DNA from: Tatumella saanichensis
GTDB taxonomy: Bacteria; Pseudomonadota; Gammaproteobacteria; Enterobacterales; Enterobacteriaceae
Assembly (NCBI RefSeq): GCF_000439375.1
Contig: NZ_ATMI01000012.1
Coordinates: 62,001 to 126,000, forward strand
DNA length: 64,000 nt
Reading direction: 5' to 3'
Shown here: positions 8,831 to 17,378 of the stretch, in pieces
Position numbering within the stretch: the stretch's first letter is position 1
How the letters are laid out: every line of letters starts with the position of its first letter
Notes under the pieces: model-generated
The model's input: the letters and a program-made list of their open reading frames with translations, nothing else
Told to the model about the DNA's origin: nothing
The model's database searches: none
Position numbers and translations under genes: made by a program

Positions 8831-9276
8831 CTAGCCCTGAAAAGATGCGTTAACAGCCGCCCATTATGCAGGGCATCTTTGACCAGTACAGTGGCAGCGT
8901 TGATGAAACCAAGACTAAAGAAAGAGTTGTAGCACTTCTGTTAACACCGTACAGAATATTTCTGCTGAAGGGTTCAGCGGTGAATTAATTAACAAAAATT
9001 CACTGTTGAGCGTTGAGCAGCGCCACCAGACTAGCCTGCGCAGCGATAAGCCCTGTAGCCGGATGCCCCGGCCCCCAACGATTTCAGCCTTAGCATCACA
9101 GACAGGACCTGCATTTTTTAGCACACGAGTACTTTTAGTGACACTGGCCAGTGCCAAAAGTGCCAACTCAGAAAGAGCAATACGGAACACCGGCCCACAG
9201 GTATCACTTAGCCGGTAGACTCACCCTATATGGGTCGGTCGGATATCGTCAACATGTCCTGCCGTGTTTTGCCACC
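8831..9276 (-). pseudogene. mlc: Decayed mlc (dgsA) glucose-repressor gene
   Basis: The minus strand holds two collinear pieces of Mlc. The N-terminal piece reads GHVDDIRPTHIG, then TGA (9221-9223), then VYRLSDTCGPVFRIALSEL and LALLALASVTK, aligning with E. coli Mlc (GHIDQIKQTNAGAVYRL, SRIDLSRLAQLAPASITK), the winged-helix domain. After RGIRLQGL it jumps to FLLINSPLNPSAEIFCTVL, which matches the C-terminal ILIGSPLSKAADILFPVI, so about 250 residues are missing. A further gap and frame change lead to VLVKDALHNGRLL and a final QGC-like end at TAG 8831-8833 with one lost base. The position between ynfK and ynfL is the mlc position in E. coli. The left and right limits are approximate. Confidence 0.9.
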
Positions 9277-9395
9277 GCACAACGTTCCCGTTAAGCCAGT
9301 CAATGTGCTAAAGATACGGGGGATTGTGCGACAAGCTGTCACGGAGTAGTCAGCCGAACAGAGGAAGTGTGAGTGATTTCACGGAACCATGGTGT

Positions 9396-10286
9396 TCAGT
9401 GTAGCGAAGACATCAATTCCAGCATGTGCTGCAACGGGGCCGTTATCTGACGTTGTGCTGACCACACCAGCCAAAGTTCTGAACGGGCATCGGCTTCACT
9501 CAGTTCCAGCCATACCACTTCACTGAGCCGTGCACGGCGGAACGAGGAAGGGAGTATCGACACACCGAGACCAGTTGCCACCAGCCCGAGAATGGCCATT
9601 GCATCCCCGACTTCCAAGGTAATGTCCGGTGTGATCTGGTAGCGTTGTAATAACCCAAGTATTTCACTGTACAGGGCGGTCCCCCCCTGGTGGTCAAAGA
9701 AGATAAAGGGTTCCTCGCGTAACTGGCGCAGAGAAATACGCCGACTGCCCGCCAGAGGATGATCTTTATGCACCACCGCACACATCGCTTCTTCCTGTAA
9801 TAAACGGTATTGTAGATCATCGGGTAGTGGCGTATTACGCATTATCGCCAAATCCATCTTTCCTTCCTGTAAGGGGGTCAGTAAATGACGACTATTGCGA
9901 TCCTGTAGGTGCAGGTGAACATCCGGATAACGACGACGAAACTGATAGACCACGTCAGGGATTTTTTTAATAAGTGGCGCGGAGGAGGTAAATCCAATCC
10001 GCAATTCACCGCTGTCCCCGTAATGGAGACGTGAAGCGCGCTCACTGGCCTGATCAACCTGCAATAAAATCCCACGGGCATCTTTAAGAAATTGTTCCCC
10101 AGCACAGGTCAACTCAACACGGCGGTTATTACGCACAAACAAGCGGGCATCTACCGCCTCTTCCAATTGACGGATCTGCTGGCTCAGCGGCGGTTGTGAG
10201 ATATTCAGTCGTAGTGCTGCACGGCCAAAATGAAGCTCTTCGGCCACAGCAATAAAATAACGCAGGTGCCTTAACTCAAGATTCAT
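9396..10286 (-). CDS. ynfL: LysR-family regulator YnfL
   Basis: LysR-type transcription factor of 296 residues. The N-terminal winged helix (MNLELRHLRYFIAVAEELHFGRAALRLNISQPPLS is the region, residues 1-35) is almost the same as E. coli YnfL, and the C-terminal half is the two-lobed substrate domain with FIFFDHQGGTALY and GLGVSILPSS. It is divergent from ynfM with 92 bases between, so it probably controls that transporter and itself. The effector is unknown. Confidence 0.92.
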   Translation of the reverse strand: MNLELRHLRYFIAVAEELHFGRAALRLNISQPPLSQQIRQLEEAVDARLFVRNNRRVELTCAGEQFLKDARGILLQVDQASERASRLHYGDSGELRIGFTSSAPLIKKIPDVVYQFRRRYPDVHLHLQDRNSRHLLTPLQEGKMDLAIMRNTPLPDDLQYRLLQEEAMCAVVHKDHPLAGSRRISLRQLREEPFIFFDHQGGTALYSEILGLLQRYQITPDITLEVGDAMAILGLVATGLGVSILPSSFRRARLSEVVWLELSEADARSELWLVWSAQRQITAPLQHMLELMSSLH

Positions 10287-10378
10287 ATTTAAATTATCTT
10301 ATTTGAGATTATTAATATATTAGACAACTTATTGGCGGTTTCCTAGAGTATCAACAACTGAATAACAGAGGAAAACCC

Positions 10379-11644
10379 ATGAACAGCAGCACCCGGGCGA
10401 CCACACTTCCGATTGCGGAAGAAGAGAGTCCTGACCAACGCCGCAGCCGATCTCCCTATATCACCCGCGGCACCCGTACTTTCCTTCAGGTCACCCTCGC
10501 CCTCTTCTCCGCCGGCCTCGCCACCTTCGCCCAGCTCTATTGTGTACAACCTATCTTACCCATGTTGTCACACCAGTTCGATGTCACCCCTGCTATGAGC
10601 AGTGTTTCTCTGTCTATCTCTACCGCTTGTATGGCGATTGGTTTACTGATCACCGGCCCCATATCCGATGCCATCGGTAGAAAGCCAATGATGGTTGGCG
10701 CACTATTGCTGGCAGCGGCCTGTACCGTTGCCTCAGCCATGATGACTAGTTGGGGAGGAATACTAGTTATGCGCGCCTTACTAGGTTTCTCCCTCAGTGG
10801 TCTGGCCGCGGTGGCTATGACCTACCTCAGTGAAGAGATGCATCCCGGTGTGCTGGCATTTTCTATGGGGCTGTATATCAGCGGTAACTCGATTGGTGGC
10901 ATGAGTGGTCGTCTGCTGACTGGGGTGATCACCGACCTTTCCAGCTGGCGGGTCGCGTTGATGAGCATCGGCTGCTGCGCCTTGGCGGCGGCGTTTATGT
11001 TCTGGAAAATATTACCGGCGTCCCGCCACTTCCGTCCAGTGCCACTGCGCCCTAAAGCGCTACTGATTAATTTCCGTCTACATTTCCGTGATAAAGGTCT
11101 GCCGTTGCTGTTCATTATCGGTTTCCTAGTGATGGGGGCGTTTGTCACACTGTTCAACTATATCGGCTACCGCTTACTACACGGTCCGTATAATATGAGT
11201 CAGGCCACCGTCGGTCTTATCTCAGTGGTCTATCTGGCTGGCTCATGGAGTTCGCCAAAAGCGGGTGCCCTGAGTGCACGATACGGACGCGGACCGGTAT
11301 TTCTCTTCTCTACGGGGATGATGCTGGCTGGCGTAGTGTTATCACTGTTTGCCTCAGTGTGGTTAATCTTACCGGGCTTACTGATGTTTACTGGGGGCTT
11401 CTTTGCCGCACACTCAATTGCCAGCAGCTGGATTGGTCTCCGCGCTCGCCGTGCCAAAGGTCAGGCTTCCTCCATGTATCTGTTCTGTTATTACGGCGGC
11501 TCCAGCATCGCCGGCACCTCAGGGGGCATTTTCTGGAAAAATTACGGCTGGCCAGGGGTTGCTGGTTTTATCGCCGTGTTATTACTGTTAGCCCTGGCTG
11601 TCGGCTATAAACTGATGACTCGATTGAAACAAGTCAACGCCTAA
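10379..11644 (+). CDS. ynfM: MFS efflux transporter YnfM
   Basis: Inner-membrane major-facilitator transporter, 421 residues, with about 12 hydrophobic segments between a charged N-terminus and a short basic tail. The loop 2-3 signature GPISDAIGRKPMM is present. It follows AGAGGAAAACCC, a strong ribosome site. E. coli YnfM resembles arabinose-efflux and drug-efflux proteins, but its substrate is not established. Divergence from ynfL suggests LysR control. Confidence 0.9.
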   Translation: MNSSTRATTLPIAEEESPDQRRSRSPYITRGTRTFLQVTLALFSAGLATFAQLYCVQPILPMLSHQFDVTPAMSSVSLSISTACMAIGLLITGPISDAIGRKPMMVGALLLAAACTVASAMMTSWGGILVMRALLGFSLSGLAAVAMTYLSEEMHPGVLAFSMGLYISGNSIGGMSGRLLTGVITDLSSWRVALMSIGCCALAAAFMFWKILPASRHFRPVPLRPKALLINFRLHFRDKGLPLLFIIGFLVMGAFVTLFNYIGYRLLHGPYNMSQATVGLISVVYLAGSWSSPKAGALSARYGRGPVFLFSTGMMLAGVVLSLFASVWLILPGLLMFTGGFFAAHSIASSWIGLRARRAKGQASSMYLFCYYGGSSIAGTSGGIFWKNYGWPGVAGFIAVLLLLALAVGYKLMTRLKQVNA

Positions 11645-11649
11645 TCCTT

Positions 11650-11676
11650 AGGGTGAGCCTGTCATGGGCTCATCCT
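11650..11676 (+). terminator. Hairpin after ynfM
   Basis: AGGGTGAGCC / GGCTCATCCT forms a 10-bp stem with one G-T pair directly after the ynfM stop. There is no T-run, so it may be a weak or Rho-assisted terminator. Confidence 0.5.
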
Positions 11677-11865
11677 AACCTCTCCTATGACGCAGAAAAT
11701 ACCGTCAGCCTGCTGGGAGACTTCCCTATTTTGTTCTCCCAAGCCCCTCAATACAGAATATGCTATCGACAGTGCTAACTCCCACAAAATAACGCGCGAT
11801 TTTCCGTGTAATAAAGAGAATTAAAGGTTTAATCCGCCCTGCAAAATCGTACAATTGTTCTATAG

Positions 11866-11881
11866 TGTGATGTAGATCACT
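11866..11881. promoter_or_regulatory. Probable CRP site upstream of sotB
   Basis: TGTGATGTAGATCACT fits TGTGA-N6-TCACA at nine of ten positions. It ends 30 bases before the sotB ATG, so it would overlap or lie downstream of most possible promoters and could act as a repressor site. Confidence 0.5.
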
Positions 11882-11910
11882 TAAAACTGACTAAGGTAAA
11901 TGATTCACTT

Positions 11911-13131
11911 ATGACAGCAGATTCACCAGAACTGCAGGAAAACAGCCTGCATGCCCCGCATGTTTCCCGCAAGGTCGCTTGGTTGCGGGTATTACTTATG
12001 GCTATTGCTGCCTTTATTTTTAATACCACAGAATTTGTCCCTGTTGGGTTGTTATCCGACATTGCCAGCAGCTTTGATATGAAGACCGCAGACGTCGGTA
12101 TTATGCTGACTATTTATGCTTGGTGTGTGGCTCTGCTGTCGCTGCCACTGATGCTGCTGACGAGAAATATTGAACGGCGCATGCTGCTGGTCGTCTTGTT
12201 GGTGATCTTTATCGCCAGTCATATTCTGTCGGCGATGGCTTGGAACTTTAATACACTATTGGTTTCTAGGATCGGTATTGCTATCACCCATGCGGTGTTC
12301 TGGTCGATTAATGCGTCGCTTGCGATCCGTATTGCGCCACCAGGCAAACGTACCCAAGCCCTCAGTATGATTGCCACCGGTACTGCGCTGGCAATGGTTC
12401 TCGGCGTACCACTGGGGCGTATCATCGGTCAGACCATGGGTTGGAGAACCACCTTCGGTATTATCGCTGTGGCCTCGTTTGTGATGATGTTGATGCTTGC
12501 AAAACTGCTGCCGAAACTGCCAAGTGAACACTCAGGCTCGCTGAAAAGCTTGCCGGAGCTATTCCGCCGTCCAGCGCTGGTCAGTATTTATCTGTTGGTC
12601 ACCCTGGTGGTCACCGCACACTACACGGCTTATAGCTATATCGAACCCTTTATGCAGCAGATTGGTCATGTGGATGAGAACTTCACCACCCTGTTACTGC
12701 TGCTATTCGGCGGTGCGGGCATCCTTGGTAGTGTACTGTTCAGCGCCATTGGTAAACGTCTGCCATCAGCCCTACTAGCCGGTGCTATTTTCCTTATCAC
12801 CCTCTGTATGGGCCTGCTGTGGTTGGCTGCCACTCATCCGCTGGAAATCAGCGTACTCTGTATTGTCTGGGGTATCGCCATGATGTCGATTAACCTAGCG
12901 ATGCAGGTTCGGGTACTGTCACTGGCACCGGATGCCACCGATGTTGCCATGTCTCTGATGTCTGGGATCTACAATATCGGTATCGGTGCTGGAGCGTTGA
13001 TCGGTAATCAGGTCAGCAGTCATGCGGGAATGACCTGGGTAGGTTATGTCGGTGCCGCATTCGGACTGATAAGCCTGTTGTGGTGTCTGTTCAGCTTGAA
13101 ACGTTATCCGCAATTACGCTCTAACCTCTAA
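11911..13131 (+). CDS. sotB: Sugar efflux transporter SotB (YdeA)
   Basis: Inner-membrane MFS exporter of arabinose and IPTG-like sugars, which limits intracellular sugar build-up. The 406-residue protein is collinear with E. coli Sot[17 protein letters not shown] in the first helix, [15 protein letters not shown] mid-protein, [12 protein letters not shown] and [30 protein letters not shown]. The N-terminal extension of about 20 residues is longer than in E. coli. The usual ribosome site is poor; an AAGG lies before ATG 11900, which opens a four-codon frame whose TGA overlaps the sotB ATG, so translation may be coupled. A CRP-like site lies just upstream. Confidence 0.9.
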   Translation: MTADSPELQENSLHAPHVSRKVAWLRVLLMAIAAFIFNTTEFVPVGLLSDIASSFDMKTADVGIMLTIYAWCVALLSLPLMLLTRNIERRMLLVVLLVIFIASHILSAMAWNFNTLLVSRIGIAITHAVFWSINASLAIRIAPPGKRTQALSMIATGTALAMVLGVPLGRIIGQTMGWRTTFGIIAVASFVMMLMLAKLLPKLPSEHSGSLKSLPELFRRPALVSIYLLVTLVVTAHYTAYSYIEPFMQQIGHVDENFTTLLLLLFGGAGILGSVLFSAIGKRLPSALLAGAIFLITLCMGLLWLAATHPLEISVLCIVWGIAMMSINLAMQVRVLSLAPDATDVAMSLMSGIYNIGIGAGALIGNQVSSHAGMTWVGYVGAAFGLISLLWCLFSLKRYPQLRSNL

Positions 13132-13159
13132 TTTGTCCACTGCTGAATGCGAGAGCTAA

Positions 13160-13189
13160 ACACCCCTGCTAACACAGGGGTGTTTTTTT
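13160..13189 (+). terminator. Intrinsic terminator of sotB
   Basis: ACACCCCTG / CAGGGGTGT stem with a CTAACA loop and a following run of T residues, 28 bases after the sotB stop. Confidence 0.9.
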
Positions 13190-13238
13190 GTTCGTCGATA
13201 ACCCCAACTCGTTTTTCCTGCTGCGAGTCATTCTCTCC

Positions 13239-13802
13239 TCAGCGCTGACCGGCTCGGCCACCGTGGAGTTCTCGTGTGTGATCGCGCTGGGCTTCACTTT
13301 TCGACAGCGCCACATAGAGCGCACCCGAGCCACCGTTTTTCCGAGCAGCCACGCAAAAAGTAGCCACCTCCTCCAATTGTGATAACCAATTCACGAGGTA
13401 ACTGCGGCGGACATTCGCCGGACCATCAGCCTCCCGAGGCTTACCATGAACGATCAGTACATTTCGTCCGCCGCGCCGCTGCACTTCCGCCAAGAACACC
13501 AGCAGCGCATGACGGGTTTGCTCCGGCGTCAAGTGAAGCACTGATAAGCTACCGTCTAGCCGGTATCCACCACGCCGCAGCTTTTCCATTACGCCTGGCT
13601 GGACTCCGTGGCGACGAAATAACGGACTTTCGTCTGTATCAAGCAGCACCAGCGGGTCAAGCGGTAAACGTTGCTCCTCAGAGGAACGCGGTTGCGGACA
13701 TTTTCGGCTCCGCGGTGGCTGATAAGGTTGCTGAGTTTGTTTAAGCGGGCTGACATCGTTCATCGCCGTTAAAAACAGCGCGTGGTCATCGGAATCGGTC
13801 AT
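13239..13802 (-). CDS. smrA: Smr-domain DNA endonuclease SmrA (YdaL)
   Basis: Stand-alone Smr (small MutS-related) domain protein; the E. coli protein nicks DNA in vitro. 187 residues, the same length as E. coli SmrA, with the N-terminal ALFLTAMNDVSPLK block and the Smr core NVLIVHGKPREADG, RSYLVNWL and GGSGALYVAL. ATG at 13800-13802 follows CGGAG. It converges with sotB at the terminator and diverges from fnr. Confidence 0.92.
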   Translation of the reverse strand: MTDSDDHALFLTAMNDVSPLKQTQQPYQPPRSRKCPQPRSSEEQRLPLDPLVLLDTDESPLFRRHGVQPGVMEKLRRGGYRLDGSLSVLHLTPEQTRHALLVFLAEVQRRGGRNVLIVHGKPREADGPANVRRSYLVNWLSQLEEVATFCVAARKNGGSGALYVALSKSEAQRDHTRELHGGRAGQR

Positions 13803-14106
13803 CGGGCTTTACTCCGGATTTATCTTTCTGTAAAACAATTCGTCGTCCTTTGTCAGCAGCAAAAGAGAATACTTTCACTTTCAGTGACGCTGGATAGTCG
13901 TTATCGGCTAAAATCCTCAACTTAGGAAAAGGTTAGCGCCACTGTCCTCAATGCTAGTCAGATAACTAACATGATGAAATTCTGACACATTTACAAATAT
14001 ATTTTAAAATTTAAAAATATTTAGATAGCATTCGGTGGCATAACCTGTTTTTTTTCGCGAAAAATGTTAAAATTATGGTCAGTTAATCACTACCGGAACT
14101 GAATGT
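13803..14106. other. smrA-fnr spacer
   Basis: A 304-base spacer between divergent smrA and fnr. E. coli has ogt and the abg genes between these two loci; no remnant of them is visible here. The right part is A+T rich, with TTCGCGAA and a possible -10 box TAAAAT about 40 bases before fnr. No good FNR box (TTGAT-N4-ATCAA) was found. Confidence 0.5.
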
Positions 14107-14862
14107 ATGATTCCAGAAAAAAGGGTTATTCGACGGGTACAATCAGGCGGTTGCGCGATCCATTGTCAGGATTGTAGCATCAACCAATTATGTATCCCCT
14201 TTACCCTCAATGAGCATGAGCTAGACCAGCTTGATAACATCATTGAGCGTAAAAAACCGATTCAGAAAGGCCAGTCGCTTTTCCAAGCCGGTGACCAGCT
14301 AAAATCTCTGTATGCCATTCGTTCCGGTACCCTTAAAAGTTACACTATTACTGAACAGGGCGATGAACAAATTACCGGTTTTCATCTTGCCGGAGACTTA
14401 GTCGGTTTTGATGCCATTATTACCAGTCACCATCCGAGCTTCGCGCAAGCATTAGAGACCTCAATGGTCTGTGAGATCCCCTTTGATACCCTCGATGATC
14501 TCTCCGGTAAAATGCCTGCCCTGCGTCAGCAGATGATGCGTTTGATGAGTGGTGAAATCAAAAGCGATCAAGATATGATCTTGCTGCTATCGAAAAAAAG
14601 TGCCGAAGAGCGTTTGGCGGCCTTTATCTGGAACCTATCGCGTCGTTTTGCCCAGCGCGGATTTTCACAACGTGAGTTCCGTCTCACCATGACCCGAGGT
14701 GATATTGGTAACTACCTCGGATTGACCGTGGAAACCATTAGTCGTTTACTCGGACGTTTTCAGAAAAGCGGTATGTTGGCGGTGAAAGGGAAATATATCA
14801 CCATCGAAAATCACGCCATGCTCAGTGACCTAGCCGGCCAAGTGCCTGCCTGCAGTAATTAA
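14107..14862 (+). CDS. fnr: Oxygen-sensing global regulator FNR
   Basis: CRP-family regulator that carries an oxygen-labile [4Fe-4S] cluster and, when anaerobic, dimerises and binds TTGAT-N4-ATCAA sites. 251 residues. The cluster ligands are present: C20, C23, C29 and C122, plus the non-ligand C16. The cyclic-nucleotide-like beta roll is followed by the dimer helix and the recognition helix in [16 protein letters not shown]. Downstream uspE is in the same direction after a hairpin. A likely target, fnrS with an FNR box, is in the same window at 34924-35040. Confidence 0.97.
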   Translation: MIPEKRVIRRVQSGGCAIHCQDCSINQLCIPFTLNEHELDQLDNIIERKKPIQKGQSLFQAGDQLKSLYAIRSGTLKSYTITEQGDEQITGFHLAGDLVGFDAIITSHHPSFAQALETSMVCEIPFDTLDDLSGKMPALRQQMMRLMSGEIKSDQDMILLLSKKSAEERLAAFIWNLSRRFAQRGFSQREFRLTMTRGDIGNYLGLTVETISRLLGRFQKSGMLAVKGKYITIENHAMLSDLAGQVPACSN

Positions 14863-14872
14863 TCTCCCCCCT

Positions 14873-14897
14873 GACAGCTACCCTTAGGGTGGCTGTC
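14873..14897 (+). terminator. Hairpin after fnr
   Basis: GACAGCTACCC / GGGTGGCTGTC forms an 11-bp stem (one G-T pair) with a TTA loop, 10 bases past the fnr stop. No T-run. Confidence 0.55.
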
Positions 14898-15010
14898 TGC
14901 CGGTTGTCCTTATTGACGTTATTGCTGACACCCTTAATAACTTTGCTTCTCCCTGCGGATAACTTAGGCTATCTTTAGTCATCAAAGTCCCTTTGCATGG
15001 AGATGTCATT

Positions 15011-15967
15011 ATGTCCCGATACCAAAACGTGTTGGTCGCTATCGACTCTGAGCAGGATGATCAGCCCGCACTGCGCCGTGCGGTTTACCTCAACCAGCGT
15101 ATCGGCGGGAAAATTAAAGCCTTTCTGCCTATCTATGACTTTTCCTATGAAATGACCACCTTGTTGTCTCCGGATGAGCGACTCACCATGCGCCAGGGCG
15201 TGATTGACCAACGAACGGAGTGGATCAGACAGCAGGCACAGGCCTACATCAATGCCGGCGTACAAATAGAAATAAAAGTGGTGTGGCATAACCGCCCCCA
15301 CGAAGCCATCATCCAAGAAGTCATTGATTTCGACCATGACCTGGTGTTGAAAATGGCTCACCAGCACGACCGGCTCGAATCGGTGATTTTTACTCCTACC
15401 GACTGGCACTTGCTACGCAAATGTCCCTCACCGGTATGGATGGTTAAAGACCAGCCGTGGCCGGAGAACGGTAAAGCACTGGTGGCAGTAAACTTGGCCA
15501 GTGATGAACCCTATCATGATGCACTTAACCAGAAACTGGTCCGCGAAAGCCAGAGTCTGGCAGAAATGGTCAACCATACCGAGGTGCATCTGGTGGGCGC
15601 CTACCCTTTGACGCCGGTGAACATTGCCATTGAATTGCCAGATTTCGATCCAGAAACTTATAACGAAGCCATACGTGGCCAACATCTGATCGCCATGAAA
15701 GCCTTACGCCAGCAGTTCTCGATTGGTGATGAATTTACCCATGTGCAAAAAGGTGAAGCGGAAAACGTGATCCCGGAAACCGCCGCGCAACTCGATGCTG
15801 GGGTTGTGGTACTGGGGACTCAGGGCCGCACTGGGCTTTCTGCGGCGTTTCTCGGTAATACCGCTGAACAGGTGATCGATCATCTTCGCTGTGATCTGCT
15901 GGTGTTTAAGCCGGATGATTTTGAAAGCGCTGTAACTGGCGACGAGACACTGCCACCCGCATCATAA
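15011..15967 (+). CDS. uspE: Tandem universal stress protein UspE
   Basis: Cytoplasmic stress protein with two Usp domains in tandem (about residues 1-150 and 155-305). The start is ATG 15011 ([12 protein letters not shown]) with GGAG upstream; the frame extends 18 bases further. It is collinear with E. coli Usp[33 protein letters not shown] and, in the second domain, [19 protein letters not shown], whose G-rich loop resembles the ATP-binding loop of Usp proteins. Adjacent to fnr as in E. coli. Confidence 0.95.
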   Translation: MSRYQNVLVAIDSEQDDQPALRRAVYLNQRIGGKIKAFLPIYDFSYEMTTLLSPDERLTMRQGVIDQRTEWIRQQAQAYINAGVQIEIKVVWHNRPHEAIIQEVIDFDHDLVLKMAHQHDRLESVIFTPTDWHLLRKCPSPVWMVKDQPWPENGKALVAVNLASDEPYHDALNQKLVRESQSLAEMVNHTEVHLVGAYPLTPVNIAIELPDFDPETYNEAIRGQHLIAMKALRQQFSIGDEFTHVQKGEAENVIPETAAQLDAGVVVLGTQGRTGLSAAFLGNTAEQVIDHLRCDLLVFKPDDFESAVTGDETLPPAS

Positions 15968-16190
15968 TAAGTATCATTCTCCTGGGGCGATGCGCCGGGA
16001 GAGTAGCCCTATCCCGCTGCCCATCTTCTGTCTGCAACCTTGGCTGCTTGACTCACAAATTCGCCAGTTAAATCACTAAATTGACTGAGACAGCACCCGT
16101 ATTCCATGCAATAATCGGACGCAAACAGGTCAAACAACAACGTCCAGCACAGTTTTACACGCTATTGCGAATGGGGAAGGATTAATTTTG

Positions 16191-17144
16191 ATGAAGCTAA
16201 AAAACACATTTATGCTGGCAGCGCTGCTCTCAGCGACAGTCGTCAATGCGTACGCTGCCGAGGAGTATACCCCAGAAAAAGCAGCCAAAACCCAACCGTT
16301 CACCCGCATCAATATCAGTGGTCGCTTTAACTCGCTGATCGACGCCAGTGATGCGATATCAAAACGCGCTGATGAGATGGGTGCTGCCGGCTTTTATATT
16401 CAGAATATTGCTGATGCGACCGGTAACAGTGGCAACTGGCGTGTCACCGCCGATCTCTATCGTGCCGATGCCCCTCCAGTGGCAAAGAAAGCCCATTACA
16501 GCACCTTTAATGGCGTCCAGCAGTTACCGAAAACCGTGGCCTACCGCCTCGTTCCTTTTGATACGGTGTCAGTCAGCGGCTATTTCCCTGCCCAGCCAGA
16601 TGTGATCGATGCCATCAGCCGAGCCGCGAAAGACAAAGGTGCTGCCTCCTTCTTTATCGTTCGGCAGATCGACGCCAACAATGGTGGTAATCAGTTTGTT
16701 ACGGCGTTCGTCTATAAAGCCGATGCTAAGCAGCGCCAAGTCCAAAGCCCTGATGCAATTCCTGCCAACTCACAGGCCGGTAAAGCCGCGCTCGCGGAAG
16801 GCGGAGCAGCGGCGAAGAAGGTGGAGATCCCAGGGGTCGCCTCTTCAGAGACACCAGACAACAATGTCGGTCGTTTCTTTGAAACTCAGTCATCCACCGG
16901 TAAACGCTATACCGTTAACCTGCCGGACGGCCGCTCTGTTCAGGAATTGAGTGCCATTACCGCGGCTCAGATGACCCCGTTCAGCTCCGTCACCATTACC
17001 GACCACTTCGGCACACCAACCGAGATTTCCGAAGCGATCGCCCGCAGTGCAGCGGATAAAGGCGCCAAGTACTACCACATTACCCGCCAGTGGCAGAACC
17101 AAAGTGGGGGTAACCTGACGGTAACCGCCGAACTGTTCAAATAA
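16191..17144 (+). CDS. ydgH: Periplasmic triple-DUF1471 protein YdgH
   Basis: Exported protein with three copies of the YdgH/BhsA/McbA (DUF1471) domain. The 24-residue signal peptide ends VNAYAAEE. The repeats begin near PFTRINISGRFNSL, PFDTVSVSGYFPAQ and PFSSVTITDHFGTP and each ends in an aromatic-rich strand such as GNQFVTAFVYK. E. coli YdgH is 314 residues; this one is 317. ATG 16191 is preferred to a TTG at 16188. The role is unclear; single-domain relatives are linked to stress and biofilm. Confidence 0.92.
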   Translation: MKLKNTFMLAALLSATVVNAYAAEEYTPEKAAKTQPFTRINISGRFNSLIDASDAISKRADEMGAAGFYIQNIADATGNSGNWRVTADLYRADAPPVAKKAHYSTFNGVQQLPKTVAYRLVPFDTVSVSGYFPAQPDVIDAISRAAKDKGAASFFIVRQIDANNGGNQFVTAFVYKADAKQRQVQSPDAIPANSQAGKAALAEGGAAAKKVEIPGVASSETPDNNVGRFFETQSSTGKRYTVNLPDGRSVQELSAITAAQMTPFSSVTITDHFGTPTEISEAIARSAADKGAKYYHITRQWQNQSGGNLTVTAELFK

Positions 17145-17152
17145 GCCTCTCT

Positions 17153-17188
17153 AAGGGTGATAGGGTTGAATTACCCGTCACCCTTTTT
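17153..17188 (+). terminator. Intrinsic terminator of ydgH
   Basis: AAGGGTGA / TCACCCTT outer stem with an inner AGGGT / ACCC pairing, followed by TTTT. Confidence 0.85.
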
Positions 17189-17378
17189 GCATAAATCCGC
17201 ACTTTCGCGCTGTTTTCGCATTGCGTTCCCTGCAATGACTCCGTAAAATCCCCGCCCTGTTTCTTTGGTCATTCAAACCAATGGAAATCATTTTGTCAGC
17301 AGCTTCTGCTATCTCATAAACAGCAGATAGCTGTTTTTGGTATTAAGATCGAATATCCGCAGAATATCTGAGAACATC

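Noticed and set aside
8915-9190. A 91-residue minus-strand frame and a plus-strand frame at 9006-9218 as new genes.
   Set aside because: The minus frame is a fragment of the mlc pseudogene and the plus frame is its antisense shadow.
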